In this document: piece after piece, positions 42,668 to 50,117 of the stretch
How the letters are laid out: each line of letters begins with the position of its first letter
Numbering within the stretch: position 1 is the stretch's first letter
Assembly (NCBI GenBank): GCA_902800345.1
Contig: CADCDO010000025.1
Coordinates: forward strand, 1 to 57,176
Direction: 5' to 3'
Length of the DNA: 57,176 nt
DNA from: Fibrobacter succinogenes
GTDB taxonomy: Bacteria > Fibrobacterota > Fibrobacteria > Fibrobacterales > Fibrobacteraceae
Notes under the pieces: model-generated
Databases searched by the model: none
What the model was told of the DNA's origin: nothing
What the model saw: only the letters and a program-made list of their open reading frames with translations
Made by a program: the position numbers and the translations under genes

Positions 42668-43837
42668 TTATTCTCGCGGTGCCGGTGTTTCTGGCTTGTA
42701 GCAGTTCTTTTGGGCTGCGTTGAAAATTTCGGAAATTTTGCTGGGCGAGATGTTCGATATTTCGGCGTAGTGGATGTTGAACGAAATCTTCCAGGAACTC
42801 ATGTCGGACTGCATGCTGTCGCGTTCGCAGTCGCGGATGAGCTTTTGGCAGAACGACTCTATTTCGGAAATCTCGTTGCATTCCATGACGATGGAGAATT
42901 GGTTGTCGCCGGTTCTTGCCAGGAATCCTCTCTGTTCCCTGCATTGGCGCTTGAAGAACGATGCGAGGTCCGCGATGACTCGGTCGGACATCTCGTAGCC
43001 GAACTTGCGGACTATCGCCTTGTAGTAGTCTACTTCCATCACGAGGATGAACAGGCGCTTGCTCGGATCCTGGTGCTGAGCGATGAACTGGAGGTATTCA
43101 ATCAGGCGGAACCTGTTGTTGACCCCGGTAAGCGGGTCAGATGTAATCCTGTATTTCAACAGCGTCACATAGACGTGCAGGAGCGTAAGCGCAAAAATAG
43201 GGTCCGTAAGCGGAATATCCGGTATAAAGTATTGAATGATGCAAGTGAAACTCGGGATAAAGGCGATGAACGAAAGGTAGAACGCCTCTTTGCGGTTCGT
43301 GGAGTTCCGCTGGCCGATGGCGTATTGAATGCCGATAACCATCGTTGCGATGATGTAGATAAAGTTGATGCCGATAAGGAACGGCAGAAGCCTCTTGAAC
43401 TGCATCGTCGTCGCATGGCAGTCGTTTGTAAAACCGTAAATGCTGATTCCGATGCAGATAAATGTACCGATGATGCTTGGTGTCGAGAACAGCGGGAACA
43501 GGTGCTTGTACGAATAGACGCTCTTGCGGATGTGGAGGAATATGAACGAAAACCAAAGTTGGGCAAGGAGCAGCGACGAAATGAGGCTCAGCGCGTACAT
43601 GACGGCGTAGATGACACAAATTTTCTGGTTGCTCCCGTAAAGGTCGCTTTGGACGTGTATGATGTACAGCATCTTGGTCACCGTGCTTAGCACGATGTAG
43701 ATGATGGTATCGATGATGGTAAAACCAAGAATGCGCTCTTCGAGATGCCTCAAGACGCTTTCCTTGAATTGCAATAGCGTGATAAGCAGCACCGCTATGC
43801 ATATAATATTGATTTCTATTAAACCTGTGTATGACAT
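42668..43837 (-). CDS. Membrane protein with degenerate GGDEF domain
   Basis: 389 residues: an N-terminal helix and a six-helix membrane region to about 215, then a GGDEF-type domain: TSDPLTGVNNRFRLIEYL, ILVMEVDYYKAIVRKFG. In the signature, GGDEF has become GDNQF (320-324), with metal and catalytic acids replaced by Asn and Gln. It is thus unlikely to make c-di-GMP and may act as a sensor or GTP-binding effector. Layout resembles the active cyclase at 2237. It sits convergent between two VWA genes. Confidence 0.82.
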   Translation of the reverse strand: MSYTGLIEINIICIAVLLITLLQFKESVLRHLEERILGFTIIDTIIYIVLSTVTKMLYIIHVQSDLYGSNQKICVIYAVMYALSLISSLLLAQLWFSFIFLHIRKSVYSYKHLFPLFSTPSIIGTFICIGISIYGFTNDCHATTMQFKRLLPFLIGINFIYIIATMVIGIQYAIGQRNSTNRKEAFYLSFIAFIPSFTCIIQYFIPDIPLTDPIFALTLLHVYVTLLKYRITSDPLTGVNNRFRLIEYLQFIAQHQDPSKRLFILVMEVDYYKAIVRKFGYEMSDRVIADLASFFKRQCREQRGFLARTGDNQFSIVMECNEISEIESFCQKLIRDCERDSMQSDMSSWKISFNIHYAEISNISPSKISEIFNAAQKNCYKPETPAPRE

Positions 43838-44083
43838 TCTCGCAACCTAAACCTTAAAACAAAATATAAATTATTGCTATAAAAAGTAGTTAGGGGGTGA
43901 AATTAGGGGTTAGGATTTGGGATCCTGTGATTAGAAGGAATCGCTAGGAATTTGGGGCTTTCAAAGTTCTACGGGCGGGGCGTCTAAGTTCTACCGGCTA
44001 TGCCCTGGTCGCTAACTTTTTCCCGCATACTTTTGTATATTCTTCTTGTCCTGTTGAAAAGGGCGGTTTTATCGGAGAAGATA

Positions 44084-45112
44084 ATGAGATTTGCTGAACC
44101 GAATTTTTTGTGGGGCCTTTTCACGTTGCCCCTTTTTGCTCTTCTTTTTGTGTATGCGTACCATAGGCGTAAAAAGCTGGCAGCCCGTTTTGTCTCCCTT
44201 TCGATGCTCCCGAAACTTTCGACGAGTGTTTCTCCATGGAGACGCCTGACGAAGGTCTTGCTATTGCTCCTTGCGATTGCGTTCTTGTTCGTGGCGCTCG
44301 CCCGCCCGCAGTGGGGCCGCAAAATGGAACATGTGGAACGTCGTGGGCAGGACCTTGTGCTGTTGCAGGATATTTCTCTTTCGATGCTTGCCGAGGACGT
44401 GAAGCCGAACCGCTTGGTCCGCAGCCGTCACGAAATTTCGGCGTTCCTCGAATCGTTGACGGGTGACCGCGTGGGCCTGGTGGCGTTCAGCGGCGAGGCG
44501 CAGGTGATGGTTCCGTTGACGCTCGATTACGGGACCGTGCAGATGGTTTTGCGTGAACTGAATCCGGGGTGGCTCATGCCTGGAACGAATTTGGAAAGTG
44601 CCATTCGCAAGGGTATGACTTTGTTCAAAAATTCGGGCGGGGCAAGCCAGCATTCCGTGATGATTCTCATGAGCGATGGCGAAGAACTCGAAGCGGCCGC
44701 CGTCAATGCTGCTAAGGAAGCCGCGGAGATGGGCATCAAGATTTATACGATCGGCATCGGTTCCCGCGAAGGCGTGCCCATACCGCTCAAGGACAAAAAC
44801 GGCGGGAGCGTCTATAAGAAGGACATGCAGGGCAATATCGTGACGACCCGTCTTGAAGAAGGTACGTTGCAAGAAATCGCAAACGTGACGGGAGCGCTCT
44901 ACTTTTATGCAAGCCCGGGCGAGTTCCAGTTGCAGAAAGTCTTGACTGAAATTTCGACGCTCGAAAAGAAGGACCAAAGCAGCGACCGCATGGAAAATTA
45001 CCAGGACCGTTACCAGATATTCCTCGGACTTGCCGCCCTCCTGTTCTTAATCGAGGCTGTCGTCTCGGAACGAGGCCGCCGCCGCAAACAGTTGAACGGA
45101 AGGTTTAGCTGA
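44084..45112 (+). CDS. von Willebrand factor A membrane protein, BatA/BatB-like
   Basis: 342 residues from ATG 44084, behind CGGAGAAG; the upstream in-frame ATG at 44000 lies in repeat-like sequence. Helices at about 8-27 and 57-73, then the VWA domain: DLVLLQDISLSM with MIDAS DISLS (Asp96, Ser98, Ser100), MSDGEE, and a C-terminal helix. Similar in plan to the 41226 product; together they are like BatA and BatB, normally adjacent. Here a minus-strand gene and repeats lie between them. Confidence 0.87.
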   Translation: MRFAEPNFLWGLFTLPLFALLFVYAYHRRKKLAARFVSLSMLPKLSTSVSPWRRLTKVLLLLLAIAFLFVALARPQWGRKMEHVERRGQDLVLLQDISLSMLAEDVKPNRLVRSRHEISAFLESLTGDRVGLVAFSGEAQVMVPLTLDYGTVQMVLRELNPGWLMPGTNLESAIRKGMTLFKNSGGASQHSVMILMSDGEELEAAAVNAAKEAAEMGIKIYTIGIGSREGVPIPLKDKNGGSVYKKDMQGNIVTTRLEEGTLQEIANVTGALYFYASPGEFQLQKVLTEISTLEKKDQSSDRMENYQDRYQIFLGLAALLFLIEAVVSERGRRRKQLNGRFS

Positions 45113-45115
45113 TTT

Positions 45116-45155
45116 AGACGAGAGAACGCCCGCTATCGCGGGCTACAGACGACAA
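45116..45155 (+). repeat. GACGAGAGAAC hairpin element
   Basis: AGACGAGAGAAC, perfect stem GCCCGC-TATC-GCGGGC (45129-45144), then CTACAGACGACA. Same plan as 35601-35640 (plus) and 37493-37527, 42443-42478 (minus). Confidence 0.8.
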
Positions 45156-45241
45156 ATGCTAAAGGCGAATGTTGCAGGGCTGCTTGCAGACCTATAACGG
45201 AGCCGCGCATTTGGGACTTGTCCAAAGACGAAAGATGTTTG

Positions 45242-45276
45242 AAAAAAAAGGCCCGGCGCGTTCGCGTCGGGTCTTT
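45242..45276. terminator. Bidirectional terminator
   Basis: Eight A residues (45242-45249), stem CCCGGCGC / GCGTCGGG (45252-45271) and TCTTTT. It can act on plus after the BatB-like gene and, more strongly, on minus, where the A-run gives eight U residues. Confidence 0.7.
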
Positions 45277-45280
45277 TCAT

Positions 45281-45395
45281 AGGAGGGATTGAAGAAGTCT
45301 TCCTAGTGGGTGCTTGTCTCGACTGGAGAACGGTGCGGAAGCCGGAGGTAAGGCTTACTACGCGTGTTATGGCCACTAGGAAGGCTCGATTATTA
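45281..45395. ncRNA. Candidate structured RNA, strand undecided
   Basis: An 11-bp perfect closing stem, CTTCCTAGTGG (45299-45309) with CCACTAGGAAG (45373-45383), encloses 63 bases. On plus the enclosed part holds CGGTGC-GGAA-GCCG, a short stem with bulged base and GNRA-type loop, which favours plus. On minus, an A/T-rich promoter-like stretch lies upstream (TTGAAC and TATATT in 45387-45440) and an eight-U terminator downstream, which favours minus. It is not recognised as a known family. It could also be a 5' leader element of the M16 gene at 45488. Confidence 0.35.
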
Positions 45396-45487
45396 ATATA
45401 TCATAAAAAACATAATGTGGTTCAATAATCCTTAAAATCATTGGTCTATGTTGGAATGTTTCGATTTAGTTTGCTATTTTCTGTTTG

Positions 45488-47002
45488 ATGAAAACGAATT
45501 ACTTGATCCCTGCCGCCTTTTGCGCGGTTTTATTGACTTTGACATCGTGTTCCCTGATGCAAAAAAATGCATCTCGCAAAAAGGATGCTCCGGATATCTA
45601 CGCTGCAGCCGCTGCGGATTCTTCCGAAGTTTCGTTTGGTGTGGTGCCCGAGCACTACAGCAAAATAGATTTTCCCGAGTTCAAGTACGTGGCGCCTTAT
45701 CCGAAGGATTACCGCGTGCAGATTGCGGACGGGATTACTGGTTACATTGTGAGCGACCGCACACTCCCGCTTGTGGACTTTTCCGTTTATTTCGAGGAGA
45801 GCAACGTGCCTCAGGTCCTGAAGGACGAGGCCGCTAGTGAAATGGTCGGCTCGATGATCCGTCGCGGTTCGGGCGGCGGGATTTCTCCGCATGTTCTTGA
45901 GGATTCCCTCGAATTTGTAAGTGCGTCGATTTCGACGAGTACGGGGACTTTCCTCTCGGCGTTCGACATCAACTGCCTTTCGACATATTTCCCGTCGATG
46001 CTTGAACTTGCGAAGAAGGTTCTCACGGAGCCCGCATTCGACAAGGACCAGCTCGAAATCGTGAAAGCGAACTTTGTAACGGCTTACGAACGTCGCTTCG
46101 AAACGCCTGCGAAGGTGCTTTCGGCTCTCAAGTCCAAGGTGAATTATGCGCCGAACCCGAGACTGTGGGATGCCAATGCCGCCGAGTACAAGGCGGTGAC
46201 TGCCGCCGACGTGAAACGGCTTGCGAAGGGCGTGTTCTCGTCCAAGCGTATCGTTTTCGCGCTTGCGGGGGATGTCGATAAGGATTCCGCCATTGTGATG
46301 CTGAAGGAGTTTTTTGACAGCTGGAAGGTCGAACCCGTGAAGGCTGAAAAGCCCTCTCCGACTCCGCTTTCGTTTGCTCGCAAACCTGGAGTCTACGTGG
46401 TCGATAAGGACATCACGCAGGCGAACATCACCATGAACCAGCCGTTCGTGAAGCGCCCGCATCCGGATTACTACCCGACTGCGGTGGCGAGTTTCATTTT
46501 AGGCGGCGGAAGTTTCAGTTCCAGGCTCATGAACCGAGTCCGTAGCGACGAGGGCCTTGCCTACAGCGTCTATAGCACGGTCGGTAACGACTACCGCGAC
46601 ACGGCGATGACGACGATTGCGCTCCAGACGAAGGTCGAGACGGTAGATTTCGCGATGAAACTCATTTTTGAGGAAGTGGAAAAGCTGGCGAAGGACGGCC
46701 CTACGGAAGAGGAACTTTCGCAGGCGAAGAAGTCCCTGATCGAGAGTTTGCCGAGTTTGTTCGATTCTCCGGCATCGACGGCGACCATCTTTGCGCGTGG
46801 CGAGCTTTTGGGAAAGTCGGACAATCATTACTTGGATTATGTGACGGAAATCAATGCGGTGACCGCAGAACAGGTCAAGGCGATGATAGCTAAGTATTTT
46901 GACAAGAAGAAGATGACGATTTCGATTGTCGGTCCTGTCGCCATGTTCGATTCGCTCAAGCCGTTTACGGTAATTCCGCTGGACAGCCTTGAGTTCAGGT
47001 AA
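45488..47002 (+). CDS. M16-like peptidase lipoprotein without zinc ligands
   Basis: 504 residues: lipobox LTLTSC (Cys21), then two M16 halves. Where active M16 enzymes have HxxEH, this protein reads EMVGSMIRRGSG, so the zinc ligands are absent. The second half keeps RVRSDEGLAYSVYS, the typical arginine/tyrosine region. This is the pattern of non-catalytic M16 partners, but no active M16 gene is in the window. Anchored in the periplasm or outer membrane by lipid. ATG 45488 was used; TTG 45485 is one codon earlier. It is followed after 20 bp by an unknown secreted protein gene. Confidence 0.85.
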   Translation: MKTNYLIPAAFCAVLLTLTSCSLMQKNASRKKDAPDIYAAAAADSSEVSFGVVPEHYSKIDFPEFKYVAPYPKDYRVQIADGITGYIVSDRTLPLVDFSVYFEESNVPQVLKDEAASEMVGSMIRRGSGGGISPHVLEDSLEFVSASISTSTGTFLSAFDINCLSTYFPSMLELAKKVLTEPAFDKDQLEIVKANFVTAYERRFETPAKVLSALKSKVNYAPNPRLWDANAAEYKAVTAADVKRLAKGVFSSKRIVFALAGDVDKDSAIVMLKEFFDSWKVEPVKAEKPSPTPLSFARKPGVYVVDKDITQANITMNQPFVKRPHPDYYPTAVASFILGGGSFSSRLMNRVRSDEGLAYSVYSTVGNDYRDTAMTTIALQTKVETVDFAMKLIFEEVEKLAKDGPTEEELSQAKKSLIESLPSLFDSPASTATIFARGELLGKSDNHYLDYVTEINAVTAEQVKAMIAKYFDKKKMTISIVGPVAMFDSLKPFTVIPLDSLEFR

Positions 47003-47022
47003 CCTTTAGAAGCGAGGTTCTT

Positions 47023-48108
47023 ATGCTGAGGAATTTTCGGACTTCTTTTTTGTGCGTGTGCATTTGCTCCTTGTTCTTGACGCTTGGCGTAACGGAATCT
47101 TTTGCTGCTAAGAAAATCTCTTCGTCGGAGGTTTCCCGCCGGCAGCTCTTGATGAAGATGAAGAACAAGGATGATGACATGCGAGCGTTCTGCTCGGGTA
47201 TGGATCAATGTCTTGGCATAAGGTACGAAGCCTGCACGGATGCGGAATTGAAACCGTGGCCGAAGGTCGATTATAGCGAGGAATACTGCAAGCCCTACAA
47301 GGATATCGTGAATCGCGGCTTTTCGTTGGATATCAGGACGCACATGATGACGGATATCTTTTTGCGCCTTGGCCGCCAGTACCGCGTGGTTTACGAGAGC
47401 GAGGGGACGCTCCCGCTCGAAGTGAACGAAATTACGTTCCTGTTTGACAATATGCCCTTTACGGCGGACTTGATTAACGCTTATCTGGAATCGGAATATA
47501 CGCTTTCATACAACAGCACGAACCGCAGGTATTTTTCGGGTAACAACGGGCATGGATTATCGGGCGACTTCTACTGGGCCTTGCAAGACAGCGCTGGGAC
47601 AAAGTCGATGCTTCGTAACATGTTCTTTGGCTATGGCTACGCACAAATTTTACGTTGGTCCTTGAAGGGAACGGCTGTCGCCTTTTTGGATATGAATCTT
47701 GTGGCACCGCGGACGATTAAGTACAAACTCACCGCATATGTTTTTCCGAGCAATTCCGTGCTGAACTCCATCATGCATATGCGTGTGTTCAAGAGCGTGG
47801 TGAACTCCAAAATTGACGACGTCGTGAACGATATCAAGAAGGCGGCGACCATGTATTACGGCGGTGACAGGCGACCGTTGGCGAATAACGCAAAACTCAG
47901 GACTCCCGAGAACCAGCGCCATATCGCGGAATTTGACAACGTGGTCGCGGGCGGTCCTTGGAAACTCGGGGATGCCGAACGCCTTGAGCGGAATGGCCGG
48001 GAGCTTAGCAAGCCGAAGCCTGTCGCCAAGCCCGCCGAACCCACGGAACCTGTCGAACCCAAAATCAAGGCAAATATTTATATCAAAAAGGATTCAGAGA
48101 ATGAGTGA
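47023..48108 (+). CDS. Secreted protein of unknown function
   Basis: 361 residues: a signal peptide (cleavage near ESFA-AKK, about residue 28), a Cys-containing segment (FCSGMDQCLGIRYEAC), a mixed alpha/beta middle with GYGYAQILRWSLKG, and a C-terminal Pro/Glu/Lys stretch (PKPVAKPAEPTEPVEPK). No membrane helix after the signal. Not recognised. It lies in an apparent operon between the M16-like lipoprotein gene and trmH, whose start it overlaps by eight bases. RBS is GCGAGG. Confidence 0.65.
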   Translation: MLRNFRTSFLCVCICSLFLTLGVTESFAAKKISSSEVSRRQLLMKMKNKDDDMRAFCSGMDQCLGIRYEACTDAELKPWPKVDYSEEYCKPYKDIVNRGFSLDIRTHMMTDIFLRLGRQYRVVYESEGTLPLEVNEITFLFDNMPFTADLINAYLESEYTLSYNSTNRRYFSGNNGHGLSGDFYWALQDSAGTKSMLRNMFFGYGYAQILRWSLKGTAVAFLDMNLVAPRTIKYKLTAYVFPSNSVLNSIMHMRVFKSVVNSKIDDVVNDIKKAATMYYGGDRRPLANNAKLRTPENQRHIAEFDNVVAGGPWKLGDAERLERNGRELSKPKPVAKPAEPTEPVEPKIKANIYIKKDSENE

Positions 48109-48757
48109 ACCTAAGGATTTGGAATCGCTGCTTGCTCGTGTCACGGAAAGACGCCGCGAGTTGCTTACGTCTGTTGTCAATCGCCGCACTCGCCATTTTT
48201 GCATGGTGCTCGAGGACCTGTTTGATCCGCACAACATATCCGCTGTCATCCGCACGGCGGAAGTCTTTGGGCTTCAGGACGTACATGTCATTGAAGAGGA
48301 TAATGCCTATAGCGTGAACAAGTCTATCTTGAAAGGTTCCTACAAGTGGATGAGCATTTATCTGTACAAAAAGCGCATGCTTTGTATGGAAAAACTGCGC
48401 GCTAGGGGTTACAAGATAGCCGTCGCGAGCACGAACACCACCAATTCGGTTTTGGATCTCGATTTGAGCCAGCCGATGGCGTTTTACCTGGGCAGCGAAT
48501 TTCACGGGAACCACCCGGATACGCTTGCACATGCCGATTACGAATTCAAGCTCCCGCAGTACGGCATCACGGAATCGATGAACGTCTCTGTGGCAGGTGG
48601 CGTGCTGATGACTTACCTCGATGTGTTCATGCAGAAAGAGGGGCGTGAAAAGTTTGCGCTCCCGCAGGCCGAGCGTGACGCCCTGTTGCTCGATTGGCTC
48701 GACCGCCACGTGAACGGCATCGAAACCAACAGCCCCATCGTGAGGGTGGAAGCGTAG
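48101..48757 (+). CDS. trmH: tRNA (guanosine-2'-O-)-methyltransferase, TrmH type
   Basis: SPOUT-class enzyme that 2'-O-methylates a guanosine (position 18 in TrmH) of tRNA using SAM. 218 residues: motif 1 DPHNISAVIRTAEVFGLQDV (about 41-60), motif 2 MAFYLGSEFHG, and motif 3 ITESMNVSVAGGVLMTYL forming the knot. ATG 48101 overlaps the upstream stop; the longer frame to 47864 is antisense-like overlap with no family match. Other SpoU members cannot be fully excluded, but length and motifs fit TrmH. Confidence 0.88.
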   Translation: MSEPKDLESLLARVTERRRELLTSVVNRRTRHFCMVLEDLFDPHNISAVIRTAEVFGLQDVHVIEEDNAYSVNKSILKGSYKWMSIYLYKKRMLCMEKLRARGYKIAVASTNTTNSVLDLDLSQPMAFYLGSEFHGNHPDTLAHADYEFKLPQYGITESMNVSVAGGVLMTYLDVFMQKEGREKFALPQAERDALLLDWLDRHVNGIETNSPIVRVEA

Positions 48758-48763
48758 TAGGCG

Positions 48764-48850
48764 CTTAGAGCTTAGAACTTAGAACTTAGAATGTTGCATT
48801 CTTTCTAGGCTCTACCGACTAAGTTCTACCAACTAAGTTCTACCGACTCA
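48764..48850. repeat. TTAGAACTTAG / CTAAGTTCTAC inverted repeat
   Basis: CTTAGAGCTTAGAACTTAGA on the left is answered by CTACCGACTAAGTTCTACC and CTAAGTTCTACC on the right, so the transcript can fold. It is related to 42332-42373, 43968-43998 and 54228-54254/54388-54419. Confidence 0.7.
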
Positions 48851-48916
48851 TTTCATGCCTCATTTTGGTCGGTGCAATCAAATGTTAAGCGCAAAATATG
48901 CTAGATTAGTTTTGCA

Positions 48917-49837
48917 ATGAAAAAGAATACTGCTCTATACTTTTCTGTAGGTCTTGTCGTTCTTCTGGCCATTTTCATCTTGATATTTGGCATGTTCTTT
49001 TTGAACGAAAAGGATCTGCGCGAAACGTTTGATGTCTATCACTTGCGATTTACGCAGGTGAGCACGCTAGTTTTGGATGACCCGGTCAAAATCAATGGCG
49101 TGAAACTTGGCCGTGTGGAGTCCATTGAGCTTTCGGGCCATCGCGTCGTGGTGACGATCAGGCTCAAGTCGAATGTGAAAATCCCGAAGGATTCCGAAAT
49201 TCGGGTGCAGAACATCGGAATCATGGGCGAACGCCAGATTGGCATGATCCTCGGCGACTCCGAAGAATATTTCGTTCCGGGCGATACGATTACGGGGCAG
49301 TTCGATGCAGGCATCGCCGAAGCGCTTGGGCTTGCGGGCGAAGTTTGTGACTCCACGAAGGTCCTGCTCGAAGCGGTCAAGACGGCGTTGAATGGGACAA
49401 TCGCAAGTCCGGATTTCCAGGACCGTTTCAAGACGCTGCTCGTGAAGGCCGAAAATCTTGAAGACCGCCTGATGTCTCTCGTGGTGACGACTGATCCGCA
49501 GCTCAAGAAGAGCCTTGCCAACTTGAACAAGGTGACGGTCAAGGTGAACGAGCTTGTCGATGGGGTCAAGGAACCGATCAATGGACTTTTTGCTGGAACA
49601 GACAAGGTTATGGGGAATGCGAACCAGCTCATTTCGGAACTGGAAGGCGTGACCAAGCATTTGGACGGGCTCATTGCCAAGGTGCAAACCAAGATGGATT
49701 CGAGGGACAATACCGTGGGCATCTTGTTAAACGACAGACAGTTGCATGATGACTTGGTGAAAACGGTACGTTCTGCGGATAGCCTGTTCAAAATCATCCT
49801 ACAGGATGGCCTTGACATTAACGTGGATTTCTTCTGA
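48917..49837 (+). CDS. MCE-domain (MlaD-like) lipid-transport protein
   Basis: 306 residues: one N-terminal membrane helix (about 7-29), an MCE domain (about 38-115) with DPVKINGVKLGRVESI and IGIMGERQIGMILG, then a mainly helical C-terminal part to residue 306. Such proteins form periplasmic rings that carry lipids for an ABC permease and ATPase (MlaE/F). Neither partner is adjacent, so they must be elsewhere. No Shine-Dalgarno is evident. Possibly transcribed with the following ptsH gene, eight bases downstream. Confidence 0.88.
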   Translation: MKKNTALYFSVGLVVLLAIFILIFGMFFLNEKDLRETFDVYHLRFTQVSTLVLDDPVKINGVKLGRVESIELSGHRVVVTIRLKSNVKIPKDSEIRVQNIGIMGERQIGMILGDSEEYFVPGDTITGQFDAGIAEALGLAGEVCDSTKVLLEAVKTALNGTIASPDFQDRFKTLLVKAENLEDRLMSLVVTTDPQLKKSLANLNKVTVKVNELVDGVKEPINGLFAGTDKVMGNANQLISELEGVTKHLDGLIAKVQTKMDSRDNTVGILLNDRQLHDDLVKTVRSADSLFKIILQDGLDINVDFF

Positions 49838-49844
49838 GGGATTG

Positions 49845-50117
49845 ATGATTACAAAGATATTTACTGTTTCCAACAAACTGGGCATTCACGCCCGTCCGGC
49901 CGGTATGATAGTTGATATCACGGGCCAGGCGAAGAGTGATGTGTCCATTGTATTTGATGGTTCGAAGGCCAATGCGAAGAGCATCCTTAACGTGATGATG
50001 CTTGCCATCCCTGCGGGTTCCGAAGTCAAGTTCGAAATCGATGGCGAGGATGAAGAGTTAGTCGTTCAGCAGTTGGAAAAGCTTTTTGATGACCACTTCA
50101 ACGAAGAACCCTGCTGA
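49845..50117 (+). CDS. ptsH: Phosphocarrier protein HPr
   Basis: 90 residues, normal HPr length. Receives phosphate from enzyme I on His15 (LGIHARPAG) and carries it onward. The region NAKSILNVMMLAIPAGSE holds the Ser46-equivalent regulatory site. ATG 49845 follows GAGGG. Its end overlaps ptsI by 29 bases. No sugar-specific EII gene is present here. Confidence 0.95.
   Translation: MITKIFTVSNKLGIHARPAGMIVDITGQAKSDVSIVFDGSKANAKSILNVMMLAIPAGSEVKFEIDGEDEELVVQQLEKLFDDHFNEEPC

Noticed and set aside
35791..45240. Insertion sequence with terminal inverted repeats behind the hairpin repeats
   Set aside because: No transposase frame or target duplications are seen. The repeats are short and non-coding.
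45300..45383. SRP (4.5S) RNA
   Set aside because: GGTGCGGAAGCC and ACGCGTGT look similar to 4.5S RNA, but the invariant GGTCAGG...AGCAGCC internal loop is absent.
45290..45393. 5S rRNA on minus strand
   Set aside because: Only the opening GTGGCCATAAC fits. The CCGAAC loop and the normal length are missing, and no rRNA operon is nearby.
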